Assembly (NCBI GenBank): GCA_036850595.1
Contig: CM072165.1
Coordinates: 12,670,609-12,734,608 of the forward strand
Source: Rhyacichthys aspro
Taxonomy: Eukaryota > Chordata > Actinopteri > Gobiiformes > Rhyacichthyidae
Length of the DNA: 64,000 bases
Direction: 5' to 3'
This document shows positions 23,672 to 34,849 of this stretch, piece after piece. The position numbers and the translations under genes are program-made. The first letter of the stretch is position 1. Every line of letters begins with the position of its first letter. The notes under the pieces were generated by a model, which was not told the DNA's origin, searched no databases, and saw only the letters and a program-made list of their open reading frames with translations.

Positions 23672-23833
23672 GTCTTTGAGGCAGCCCATGAAGTTGTTGC
23701 TGACTGGCGATCCCGGCAGGTCGGCCGTATTGGGGCTCCCTCCGATGTAGAAGAAGTCATCCGAGCCCAACATGGTGTAGTCTTCTTGAGTGTAGCCAGT
23801 GGTGGTCAATATACCATCCACTGAAATGGTCAC
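23672..23833 (-). CDS. nrxn2: nrxn2 coding exon, LNS2 C-terminal part (162 nt)
   Basis: The exon encodes 54 residues, from [13 protein letters not shown] to NNFMGCLKD, completing most of LNS2. The acceptor is GGAACAG|GTG at 23834-23835 and the donor is GAC|GTAAGT at 23670-23671, a near-ideal site. It is phase 0 at both ends. The Met of DYTMLGSDD (about residue 21) corresponds to M414, the third Ca2+ ligand of rat LNS2. The Cys in MGCLKD (about residue 51) should pair with the FRC cysteine in the next exon to close the C-terminal LNS2 disulfide. It follows the SS2 microexon directly in the full-length form. Confidence 0.97.
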
Positions 23834-25084
23834 CTGTTCCGGGCGTAGACCCAAAAGAGACACATGAAGAGGCAGAGAGAGAGAAAAAAAGGAGGAGAGT
23901 AGGGATAGACAGAAATGAAGAGTGACGAGAGGGGAGAGAAATCAGAAGAATGAAGAGGAAAAACAAGAAAGAATTCCATTAAACATAAGTGAGAGGTGCA
24001 AAATGGCTAATTGTATTGCTTTCTTGTTTGGTTTTTGGTCAGTCAGATTAGGGGCGTCCTCTCTTGAGTGCAGTTGTCAGGAGAAAACACTAGCTCACCG
24101 TCCAATCTGTAGACCACTTGAGCCTTTAATGGACTGCATCGTCAGTGTCAGTGTTATCAGTATTGAATAGTTACTTTAGCATACGCCATAATCAGTCTAC
24201 TATTGTATTCCTCACCTCATTAACACATTCGATACCTTTCACCTTAGATCAGCGTGCCTTCTGTTTCAAATACACCTCCACAACTTCACCTCAGAGTTAT
24301 CAGTATTTCACCGGCGTTTTTCCCATTTCCACAAGTCATCACTCGACTCATTACAATGCAGCTAGATCATTTCAAAGCGCTAACAAGAACTCATTTGGCT
24401 AATTGTATTTCATTCAGAGCTACATTTGCCATCAGAGCTCACTGTTGAAATATCTTAACAAAACCTGATGCGCCGTTTGGAAGAGCCTTTGCTAGTCAGT
24501 GACCAATTTATTGTGGAATTATCCTAATAGCGCTGGCCGGGGTAAAAGTTGCACACACCAGTCCCCGACTCAATTATTTAGCTTTGGCTCAGTTGTTCTG
24601 CATAAATGTACGCTGCATAAACACAGCACTGCAGGGAGCCTGACGCTAGGCCATCTGGTCGTCATTTCTTTTGTGCACACATCTAAGCAAAACCCACCTC
24701 GGGTTCATCCGAGTGGCCATTCATACTGATGTCGGGCATTTAGCAGAGTATTAGTGTCATGTGAGGCATTCATCCAGGTGAAATGGATTTCTAAACAAAT
24801 AGATCCGATCTGTGTCCTTATAATGCTGGTAGCCAATACTAATCTAATACCTTTGTTCATCAAAGGTTTACAGATCTATTTTTCATTTAGAGGATGTTTT
24901 TTGTTGTTTTTTTTCAATTAATTATACTAGCGCTTACATTCCAAAAGGTAGATGAATTGCTGAAAATATGTTAATTACACATTTACTGTACATCAATGTA
25001 GATGAACTGCATTTCACTTGAATGAACTTTAGGGCAGAGCTGGATGTTCAACAATAAATGACTATAATAAATGAATGAAAATCC

Positions 25085-25176
25085 ATTTACAGGGGATGTT
25101 GTCTAGCGCTGCCTTATGTTTTTGTGAAGCTCTTTGAGGCAATTGGTATTGTAATACTGGGCTATATAAATAAAAT
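25085..25176 (+). repeat. L2-like LINE 3'-tail stretch
   Basis: The phrase GAAGCTCTTTGAGGCAATTG followed by GGGCTATATAAATAAA matches the general form of vertebrate L2-type tails ('aagcactttg...tgctatataaataaa'). Short and truncated. Confidence 0.5.
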
Positions 25177-26686
25177 AAGTAAAAAACTAAAACACACAAT
25201 GACTGCATGTACTGCCACATCATTGGTCTGAACTAGTCGTGTTTTGGAAGGAATCACACAGATCTCAGCAAGACAAATGAACAGATTTTGCAAGAATCCA
25301 GTTGTGGCCCAAGGTAACGCCTTATCTTCCCATAAACAAGACTACCACTATTTGATAATGGCTTAATCTTGAGCTTTATCATTTTAAAATTGCAGGTAGA
25401 ATCATGGCTTGTTTTGCTGTGAGAATCATGGCTTCAACTCTGCTAACACAAGTCTGAAATACTTTGACGCCACTGACTCTTAAAACATGTCATGAACAAG
25501 AATAAATGAATATTGGTGGCATTAATCAGCAAGACTAACACACTCCTATTACACTAATAGTCGCTTCAGCATTAATGAAAGCATAATAATAAATAATAAG
25601 ATGCTTTATTTTATTAATAGCTACCTAAGCTGCACAAAAGGTACAACCTAAACAACTGCACTCAACAGATGAGCCTCCTCGCCTGAGTGAACTAGTCCAT
25701 TTTCACCTTTTTTTTTTTTTTGTCGTACTTCCCTTCTAAAAAGGGCAACTCATTTTTATGTCTGCTGTTGAGAAAAGGGGCTGACAGTGCCCAGGCATTT
25801 TCTGATATTCAGTCGTCACAGTGGTGGTGTGTTGGGGACTGTTTCTACAGGGGTTACTTCTATTCAAAGTTAGACGCTAGCTTATGCGCAAATGAAAATG
25901 AATCATCCATAAACTTGAGACTTTGGCCACATACCCTTTGCAAAGTTTCCTATTAAAAACACTTTTGAGTGTAAACAATACTACACTGACTGAAGGAAGA
26001 AGGCAGGATCTTTTAAGGCTTTGTGGGGGCTAGATTTGGGACTGAATTTTCTCACAGGAAACATATCAACTAGCGGCCAGACACCTATGAAGTTTCCAGT
26101 TATAAGAAAAATGAAAGCGTCGTTCAGTGTTTCTCATGCCCTTTCGAACATCCCAGGTTCCACCATGAATCATCCAAACTTTCAGTGCATGCAGTACATA
26201 AAAAGCGCTGGGGGCAAAGGGTTTTTTTGTTTTTGTTTTTTTTTTTTTTCATTAAGACACTGTCTGATCTGAGACTACACAAAGACGGGAACAAAATGCC
26301 ACAGAGACTGAAAATATGCACATACATTGGAGTTTGAGAAAAGCAAACACAGTGCTAAAAGGACTACAGACACCAAGTGGTATGGTACGAGTCGGGTTGG
26401 GACGGCACAGGTTGGCATGGGTAACCAAAGAACTGAAGAGGTTTGCTGCGTCAACAGTGACAACAAACAAGTGCAAAGCTGTGACAGCATAGTATATATA
26501 GTATTATGATTAATAAATCTCATTTAAAGGGATCGTTTTGGGTTTTTTTGCAATTTGTTTTCAGTACAGTTGAGTTTTGGAGTCCTAATTTCAAACCAGG
26601 ACATAAAACAGCGCTGTCAGAGACCAATCAGTCATAATAGAAGCTAAAACATTTATAACAAGTATTTATGGTCAAATGGTCTATAG

Positions 26687-27058
26687 TACACGAGTCAAAC
26701 TCAAGGCCGTGGGCCAAATGCGGCCCTTTGCAATGTTTTATGTGGTCCTTCAATAGATTTAGTAGGTGATATTTTTTGGACTAGGTTTTAATTGGATTTA
26801 AACAGGTTTTAGATGCATATGTTCAAATCCAACTAAAACCTGTTCAAATCCATGTAAAATCTGATCAAATCTGACTAAAACCTGTTCAAATCCAACTAAA
26901 ACCATAAAAGGAAAATAATGTTAAAGATACGTTTTTTAAGACTCGAATGAAGATGAAAATCTCACCTTCAAAATTTGATAAACACACAAAATTTGATAAA
27001 CAATTTGATAAAGTGTCACTATCTTCGGCCCCTCACCACTTTGAGTTTGACACCATTG
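26687..27058. mobile_element. hAT-like non-autonomous element, 372 bp, with 8-bp target duplication
   Basis: Ends share the inverted motif GTCAAACTC, and both carry GGCC-rich sequence just inside. The flanks are GTCTATAG on both sides (26679-26686 and 27059-27066). The core contains copies of a roughly 20-bp unit, CAAATCCAACTAAAACCTG, in both orientations. The same family occurs at 20782-21020 and 45487-45895. No coding capacity. Confidence 0.85.
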
Positions 27059-30000
27059 GTCTATAGAGTTCTAACAGACCATTAAATTGCCTTTTTGCTC
27101 AGTTTTTTTTTAGCATTTATTCATTTCCATGTGTATCTTTTCAAATTTTTCCCCACAAACTAAACTCCTTCAATGCATTGAAGCCAGAAGCTGGAGGTCT
27201 AGTCAAATTTGGCTGCAATAAACAGTAAAAGAAGATGATTGTTTCTGGTTTATTCCCAGCCTTCAGAAATTTCAAATCAGAAAGCAGCATGAGATTCTTA
27301 CATATAAGATTTACATTTAAACTGCAGTTTACTGGCACAAGCTATGCTCCTGTATGCTTTTTTTAGACGCTTCTTCTTCTTGGGTTCCTCTACTGACCCG
27401 TTTTGACCTCACCCGACCCGTACCACACCAGTTAAACAAGGACTACGCTTTTCATCTGAAAAATCGAAAAGCTTACTGTACTGACTGGATTCTCACACAT
27501 ATTTCTTAGAATAAGGACATGTCATGTCTTCTGAAGTCAGCACAACGCAGAACTTAAGTGCTGACTGTGATAAAAAGAATTGAGGAGGAGCGAGCACAAT
27601 GCATTACATCTGGAGCCTGAGAATGAGGCCGGTTGGTTCTGAGGAGCAGTATCAAAGCAACTCTACAACTCCGCCGTATCCAATATAAAAGGAATTTTAT
27701 GGCATTTGAAGCTTTATTCTGTCAGGCTTTTGTGCGATTCACTTGGTCTCATGGTGCGCACAGCCCTCTCTTCCAAATACCGATCGCGTTCCGACTCCAA
27801 CCCCCCGAAGGCTGTCGTCGTTTCGAGCGTCACACCCTAACTCGATCTCGTTTTCTTTGTCAGCACTTTCTGACTCGTACGGCGCCTCGCGACGGAGCGC
27901 GGACACCTCGGTGAACCCTTAATCCATGCAGAAAGAGACAGCAGGCTTACCTTAAAATGACTCACTTACCCTTGTCGCCTCTACGTCTGATTACTGTCAG
28001 AGATCTTTTACAAGGAGAGACAAGGTGTTATACGATGGAACGAGGTCACAGACAGTCAACAGCAAGCATTCACCCATTGCATAACGTCGTATCCCAAAGA
28101 AAAACAGAGAATTCGATCCATTGGTGGACTTTGATAGGTGTCTGGCAGCTTGTCGAAGTCTGCAAAGCCGTACTTGTATCTGAGCTACCTTCGGTTAGTA
28201 GATATCTGAAAGGTTTGGAGGGATTTTCGTGACAAGGAATGGGTAAACGAGAAGGGGAATTTTATCAGCAGTGTGCCGAAGAGAATTAAAAAAGGGGTTA
28301 GAGGGTGAACGAAATCGGTTAGTACTTTTGTAAGTAAGGGAAAGTCAGACACAAAAATGGTTGTTAGTACAGTTACAACAAAGATTAGATTCAAACAGTA
28401 GATTAGTAAGACGTTTGTTTTAGTAAATTTAGTTGAAAAGGAAAAGGTGAGGATTCTTTAAAAGTCCTCTGCAATTTGATTGGTCAAATCCGATCCAGAT
28501 TTGGACTGTTATTTTCCAGTGACAAGGGTTTGTTTTGTCGAAAAAACAAAATGAATCCATCCAAGCGAACAGGGTGACACACACATACAAGCCATGCATT
28601 TAAATGGAACGATGGCAAGAATTATAGGGAAACGCAGGGAGAACTCCATTAGACACAACACAAATAGACCCACTATTAAGGAAAAAAGGGACACAAAGAA
28701 ACTGGCGGGGATGCATTATAGAGGACTGGGGGGTGTAATTGGAGGGTAGAGCCACAACAGACAAATGGGGAAAGAAAAAAGGTAGCGAATTGAGGAGTGG
28801 GCAGGAATGCAAAAGAAAGAGGTGTGTGCATGTTGGGCTAGAGCAGTGGTTACACCCCGAGGATGGAGGGAAGAGGTTCTAGCCCACTAGGACATGCGTT
28901 GTGGGGGCAGGTGCTCCGAGTTTGGAAGGGCCAATGAGGCAGGATGTCACCAATCACAGATGAGGTCAAGAGGAATGAGAGGGTTTTTTAAAGAATGAGG
29001 AAAACAGAGAGAGGGCAGAGGGCTTTTCTTTCAATAGAGCAAATACTGTTGATGGTAGGATTAAACTAGGATCTGGCTCAGGTTGCTTTATTGTGAGCTT
29101 TGTGCCAGGACTCATGAGACACTTGCAGAAAATAGAAGCTTAATAACCATTCTTGACTTCAGATTCATTCCATCCAGAATAGCTCTGTTCACAAAAGCCC
29201 CTTCCCCTCTTTTCAGTTTTCCCTTCAGATTAAGGTGAGGTCATTATTCATTTTAGTAAGTTAATTTGGTTAAGTTCAACTAAAGAAATACAAAATAAAT
29301 TGAAAACAAAGTAACAACAAGGTTGTGGCTAACATGTTTTATGGCTATATTGGTTATTTTAGGACAATTTATATATGTATGTATATACGTTAGCCGTTAT
29401 ATATACATATACATATATACTCAATGCAGTCTGTGGGTTAAGTCTGGTCATGCAAGGGGTGAGGCCAGTAAAGTAGAATTAATATAAGTTAGTGTTAGTG
29501 TTAATGAGGGAGTGAACACACACACCTCGGACTCTCCCAGACACTAACTGTCCTCAAAAGCACAGAGGAGACATTGGTTTAAAGCAACACTATGTAACTT
29601 TTCAGGCACTAAGAGACTAACCTGCTGAAAACGCTCATGGGACTGTTATATCTGCACACCCCAGTGGCAACAAGCTTTAATTTAATCTAGGATTAGTGAT
29701 AACCAAAGTTTGGTAAAAGTAAGTTTAAAATAACTTAAACTAAGGATACAGTTAAGCGGAGTTGCCTGGCATCTTTTAAAAATAACCTCAGTTTTCAGTG
29801 TCTTCTAATAAGTTAACAGCTTGTTCTGCAGAGAGTCTATTGCTTTATTTGTGACAAACTCATTTAGTTAATTGTGCCAGTAATCTAAGCATAGCACTGA
29901 ACTTATATTGCCCTACAAGAGCGACGTCCAGTTGGAGTGTGGACAGATCCCTTACAGTCACGACAGCGGTGTTTAACCGTGCTACAGACTTTTTATTAGG

Positions 30001-31387
30001 ATTTATAAATCTGTTTCTAAAGGTACATATAATAGCACTATAAACCTACAACTGTATAGTTTATCTCAAAAGATAAAACTAGATCAGGGTTTAAAATGTA
30101 GTTTACAATATTTTATGACTGGATTAAATTGAAGGAAAACTAAACTGAGTTAAAAGAGTTAAAAAAAAAAAAGGAAATTGAAATCTTGGTTCAGAAATCA
30201 AGGTTATGTGTTTTGTGCCAGAAAGTTACACAGTATTGCTTTTTGCAGATGCAGAGTCCAGTCAAAACAAGTAACGCAGCTAGAGTTTATAACCCCCATA
30301 TCTGCCAAGTAATTACATCCCACAATTTGCATCTAAAATCACTGCAATTACTATTTTACAGGCAGTTTTATTCCATCAAAAGCTTCCACGAGGAGCTGTG
30401 GTGTTGTAGTCTGTGCTATAAGGTCCAGGGGATTGCTTAGCACAATAAAAGACTTTATTAAATATGCTCACATGCGGAGAGTGTGTTCAGGAGCTGGTCT
30501 GAGTGAGAACCGCTATGTTCAGATCATAAATCAGCCTTAAGCCACTAATGGGATAAAGCCCTCATTCCAGGCTGACTTTACAGCGAGGGCTTCAGCCACT
30601 AAATCAAGAGCAGTAAATATTCTTCATGAGTCCATAAAACACGGGACGGAGCGTTGAGATAACAGCTCGGCCCATAACAGGCAACAAGTCCAACTCTGTG
30701 AGATGCACGTCTGGTAGAAAGTTAGAATAATGAGTGTTTCTTTACTTGTTCTCACAGGATCCCATGGAAAAGACCTGGGTTTTGGAAAGCGGCTGTGTGT
30801 GCTCACTGCATAAGGAACTTTTGGGTAAAAAAACCAGGAAGGAACAGGGCCAAGAAAACTAACGAATGTAGCATTTTATATTCCAGCTCAGTAGAATCAG
30901 ATTAATAGTGTGGTTGTGATTGACTGGTGATCCTGTCAACCCAAAGCCATATAATCTAGCCTAGATTTTCTAATAATTTCGATGCCTATGTCACTTAAAA
31001 AGAAAAGGGTAATTATTGGGCTAGAAAGAAGAAAGCAGAAGAAAAATAAAAGCAAAAATATAACCTAGCATTACCAAGACTTTCACTTTTTTTTCTTCCT
31101 AGAGAAACAAAGAAACTGCTAAACCGAAATGTATTGAGCGAAGCATTCTAGGAAACACAGTTAAAGCCGCCAGCATGAGCTAACTGAATATGAAAATGAT
31201 TATAGCTCTTGAAGGTAATAACATCTTGGATTTACTGGTTCTAAGTACATCGCTTTTGGTGAAATAAATGCAAGTCACAGACATATTAGACGTCAGGGTT
31301 AGGATGCATAGTTTGAAATTTGTGACTGGATGCTGGGTCAACAGTTTGCAAAATATACTGGGAACTCAGGGCAGAAACGCACAGAAT

Positions 31388-31905
31388 AAGGGTGAGCATA
31401 CGTCCCGATTTAACCGTGTTCCGGTGGATATCTAAAAAAAAAAAACGTGTACTGATTTTGCCTTCTTCCTGCCTCAAATGTCCTGATTTTTGTTTGTAGA
31501 CTATCTGTGTGTCAATCGCCGAGTTACCATGGCGAGGATATTATATTGCAACGCCGTCTTTCTCCAGTGTTCACAGCGTGACCGTCTTCAGGCAAAAAGA
31601 AAGTTGTGATTTACAAATGAGCTCCCAGAACAACACAACCTTCTTAGAAAAGTAGCGGCTAATGAATATGCTTTCAAACACAGAAGAAAAGCTTCGAAAA
31701 CTGTGGAAAACTTTATTTGAAGTGAAATAATACTAATAATAAAAAAGTTAACACTAATCAATGCAATGTTTTTGAGGGTTTTTTTACTCTTTTTTTTTTA
31801 TACTTTTCACTGGTTGCATTATTTTTCATTTGTTAATAAGATGTCATTGGATTTGCAATAAAATTTAAGAGTCAAAATTTTTGGTTTGAAAATATGGTCA
31901 CCCTA
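31388..31905. mobile_element. hAT-like element, 518 bp, with perfect 8-bp target duplication
   Basis: The left end AAGGGTGAGCATACGTCC and the reverse complement of the right end, TAGGGTGACCATATTTTC, form imperfect inverted repeats. The flanks are CACAGAAT on both sides (31380-31387 and 31906-31913). No transposase frame, so it is non-autonomous or decayed. It lies about 700 bp from the SS2 microexon. Confidence 0.85.
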
Positions 31906-32474
31906 CACAGAATGTTGGATTAGTCAGATGAGTAGTTGTCGACAAGACCCGGAAGGTGCTGTTCTCATTCTCTAATGGGTCTGCAACATCAGAAACAGAA
32001 AACAAGCCAGTAGGTCTTGCTGTTTTTGATAAAATAAGGATTTTATTGTTTGTCCTTTTCAGTCGTCGAATAGCTTCGAAGGTAAATTTTCTATTCAAGC
32101 ATCAATGTTTTCCATGGAAACATCAGAGTAGCTAAAACTAGCTAAACCTTAATTTCTAGTATTACCTATTATTATCCTATTATCCCATTACAACCATGCT
32201 ATTGTCAAGCTGGAATATAAAGTGCTACCGGCTTTTATATTCAGTTTAAATATAGCTTGCATTATGATTCTTTATTTCTTCATACGGATAGTGTTTTACA
32301 AAACAGAAAAACAAAAACAAAAAAAGAAAAGTAAACAAATTGCAAACAAAGTAAGATTTTAAGGTATTTTGGGCAGACCTCTTGTAGCGACTCATTTGGA
32401 GGAAAGGGAACTGGATGGCAGTAAAAAGCAATAACATAGATAGAGAGAAGAAAAAAAAAGACAGAGAGGTGGTG

Positions 32475-32505
<31 letters not shown>

Positions 32506-32620
32506 CCAGCTACCTTGGAACTGATGACGGATTGTACTTTGAGTAAAGCAAACAGAATAGAACGAAGTAACGGAAAACCCAGGGCAAACCAAAGTATAAG
32601 ACAATTAGAATGATATCTAC

Positions 32621-32665
32621 CATATAATGCAGTTTGTTTACCATAGCGTGTCCAATGCCTGCGTG
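32621..32665 (-). CDS. nrxn2: nrxn2 SS2 alternative microexon, long form (45 nt)
   Basis: This microexon encodes HAGIGHAMVNKLHYM, the neurexin splice-site-2 insert in LNS2. The acceptor is TGAAG|CAC behind about 45 nt of C/U-rich tract (32666-32710 on the plus strand), and the donor is ATG|GTAGAT at 32619-32620. It is phase 0 at both ends, so it joins RNLRQ of the 302-nt exon to VTISVDG of the 162-nt exon, or can be skipped, without changing frame. In neurexins the SS2 loop lies beside the LNS2 Ca2+ site and alters partner binding, including alpha-dystroglycan. An internal donor gives a shorter 24-nt version, listed separately. The 206-residue open frame across this region reads the exon in a different frame and is not a gene. 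Confidence 0.97.
32642..32665 (-). CDS. nrxn2: nrxn2 SS2 microexon, short form (24 nt, internal donor)
   Basis: Inside the SS2 exon, the codons ATG GTA AAC form a second donor, ATG|GTAAAC, with GT at 32640-32641. Its use would give an 8-residue insert, HAGIGHAM, instead of 15. It uses the same acceptor as the long form and keeps phase 0. Neurexin-1 alpha is known to have 0-, 8- and 15-residue variants at SS2, so the nested arrangement matches the family. Which donor is preferred here cannot be read from sequence alone; both are moderate matches to the GTRAGT consensus. Confidence 0.85.
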
Positions 32666-32710
32666 CTTCAGGAGGAAACAGGGGGAGGAGAAAGAAAAAA
32701 AAAAAAAAGA
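32666..32710 (-). promoter_or_regulatory. nrxn2: Polypyrimidine tract before SS2 microexon
   Basis: In the transcript it reads U14 followed by CUUUCUCCUCCCCCUGUUUC and CUCCUGAAG, an unusually long and strong tract for a 45-nt exon. Confidence 0.75.
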
Positions 32711-32888
32711 TAAACCTTAAACTCAAAAAACACAGCTCCCAAAAAGACGGGAGAAAGGAAAACCTCGAAAAAAAAGAGCTTCTTGTATCGTTTGCATCCA
32801 AATAAAGAAATAAAGAAAGCAACTGTTTCTTTTGAAGGGTTCTTCTATAAGAAAGAAAATTTAGAAAAACGAAATAAATAATAAAAGG
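32711..32888. repeat. Duplicated intronic block, copy A
   Basis: Highly similar to 34659-34849: both share ACACAGCTCCCAAAAAGACG, then TATCGTTTGCATCCAAATAA and GCAACTGTTTCTTTTGAAGG. Copy A begins immediately beyond the polypyrimidine tract of the SS2 microexon. A weaker second pair, about 33416-33545 and 34870-35000, follows in the same order, so the unit was probably larger. Confidence 0.85.
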
Positions 32889-34420
32889 ATAACAATACAT
32901 TGGTTAGTATGTAAGTCGCAAGTTAAGTCGAGAAAACAGATGGCTCACATTCCGTGGATGACACAGTGTTAGTCGTTCAAATCATAAGAAGGTAAAAAGG
33001 GAAAAGAACAGAAATCACCAATGAACGAATCAAATTGGATAAATTCGGAAGCTTGTTAGTAAAAGAGACAAAGAGTTAGCAGATCCACAGAGGAGTGTGG
33101 GGTACTTTCGAAGGGGGTATTCTGAGTGGGGTGAGGGTGCATGGAGAAGTTAGTATTCCTTTGGGACTAGTTGGGCTTTTGTGTTCTGGGCCTGGCCAAT
33201 TGCATCATGGGGACAAAGTAGTAATTGATTTCCCATTTCTTTTTTGATTCATAGATGTGCTGAGAAATCTCAAATCAATAGAATCCACTGTAAAAGTATC
33301 AGTGTTTATCATTTCAATGATGTTCCTTGAAGCAAGTGATGGAACGTTTATAGAAACCAGATTTGAAATGCATATTGTTCATGGTGAGAAAAGTTGGAAA
33401 GGCTTGAGCATAAGTCTTCTGTATGACCCTGGAAGAGAAAGAAACCTTGATTTAGTCATGAAAGATCATTTTTAGAAAGCGCTTCACTATCCCTGGGGAA
33501 ACAAGAATGTGAGTTAAATCAGTCAATATGCACCAAGTCCAACCAACCAACTTGTAGTACCCAATAACTTGATTTGAAAAGCTTAATTTGATAAACAATA
33601 TTGAATGCCAATGGATATTCTTCCACCATTTTCGGGATTTTGCGTCAACATTAACGTCACCGACCAAATCTTTGCGAAGAACTGCTCCTTTTTGACGAAT
33701 CTAGAAATGAAAAAAGTCATTTGGTCAACCACCTCTCACTCTGGCCAGGCCTCACACCCATTTGAGAAGAGGATTTCAAGTTATTATTAGTGGAAAGCAC
33801 AGATTGAATCGCAGTGGACGTGAACAATGCTGGAAACACGGTGCAGTCCGTAGAGAACCTGTAAACTTTGATACTTTTTTAAGTTTGTAACTCTCACTTT
33901 TGATGATTGAAAGATGGCGACTTCCTTATGGAACTAATTTTACAGCTTGTATTATTAATGCTATGTATTTAGTACGAGAGCCAACAGCCAAGAGTTAACA
34001 TCAGCAATTGTCAGTAAATAACTAAAACATTCGTAAGGTTGTACTTATCGAAGCTTGGTAAAAATGTCAGTTAAGAGGAAGTGATTATTATTTTTATTAT
34101 TTGGGCAGGGGACTGACTTTTATATGATCTAAACTAAGTTATGGTTGATGTGAACGAGGTTGTCAGTTTGTAATTAGGTTTGGGAACCAGAACCAGCACA
34201 GACAGTCGTTTTATCCAATCAGAGCAACATGTGGAACAGCATAACATTTACATTTACAACGAGCCGTGGTTGGTGGAATTGACAGGGACAAGATGGATTT
34301 CTGTGGGTTTTGGAACCCCCTTAGCTCTCGCAAGAACCTATTACAGTCTACATAGAAACATTAACTAACATTCAAAAGTAATGTGTGTTTTAAAAGCTGT
34401 TATTTTGGTAGTTTTACCTT

Positions 34421-34500
34421 GAATCAGAATCAGAATCATCTTTATTGCCAAGTATGCAAATACAAACAAGGAATTTTTGTCCGGCAGTTGCTGTCTCTCT
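34421..34500. repeat. Dispersed repeat fragment (AATCAGAATCATCTTTATTG type)
   Basis: Starts GAATCAGAATCAGAATC and continues with CATCTTTATTGCCAAGTATG and AAGGAATTTTTGTCCGGC, a phrase I recognise as widely dispersed in teleost genomes. The class is uncertain. Confidence 0.45.
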
Positions 34501-34658
34501 AGTTAAAAAAAACAAAACAAATCCATATACAATCTATAAGTAAAACTCCTAGAATGTTGGCTTAATGTAGAATTGCATAAAGATCCTAAGATAACCCCAG
34601 TGTAACCAGTGCTGAACTGCATATTGTTCAGACTAAGCGAAAGAAACGTTCTTCAAGA

Positions 34659-34849
34659 TGAACCTTAAACTCAAACAACACAGCTCCCAAAAAGACGGAA
34701 GAAAGAAAAAAATCACAAAAAATTAAAAAATTTAAAAAAAATTGTATCGTTTGCATCCAAATAAAGAAATAAAGAAAGCAACTGTTTCTTTTGAAGGGTC
34801 TTGTATAAGAAAGAAAATTTAGAAAAACGAAATAAACAATAAAAAAGCG
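34659..34849. repeat. Duplicated intronic block, copy B
   Basis: Partner of 32711-32888, about 1.95 kb away in direct orientation. It differs mainly in an A/T-rich spacer around 34710-34740. No second copy of the SS2 microexon lies beside it. Confidence 0.85.

Larger units (their letters stand above)
23834..32620 (-). other. nrxn2: nrxn2 intron between SS2 and the 162-nt exon
   Basis: 8,787-nt intron. It holds a LINE-tail-like stretch (25085-25176), a hAT-like element with minisatellite (26687-27058), AT-rich microsatellite sequence near 29369-29420, a hAT-like element (31388-31905) and a 28-base T run at 32478-32505, which is A28 in the transcript just after SS2. No coding exon seen. Confidence 0.8.

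Noticed and set aside
32280..32900. 206-residue minus-strand open frame, the longest in the window
   Set aside because: Phe/Leu-rich and Lys-run sequence produced by homopolymer tracts. It reads the SS2 microexon in the wrong frame and has no recognisable domain.
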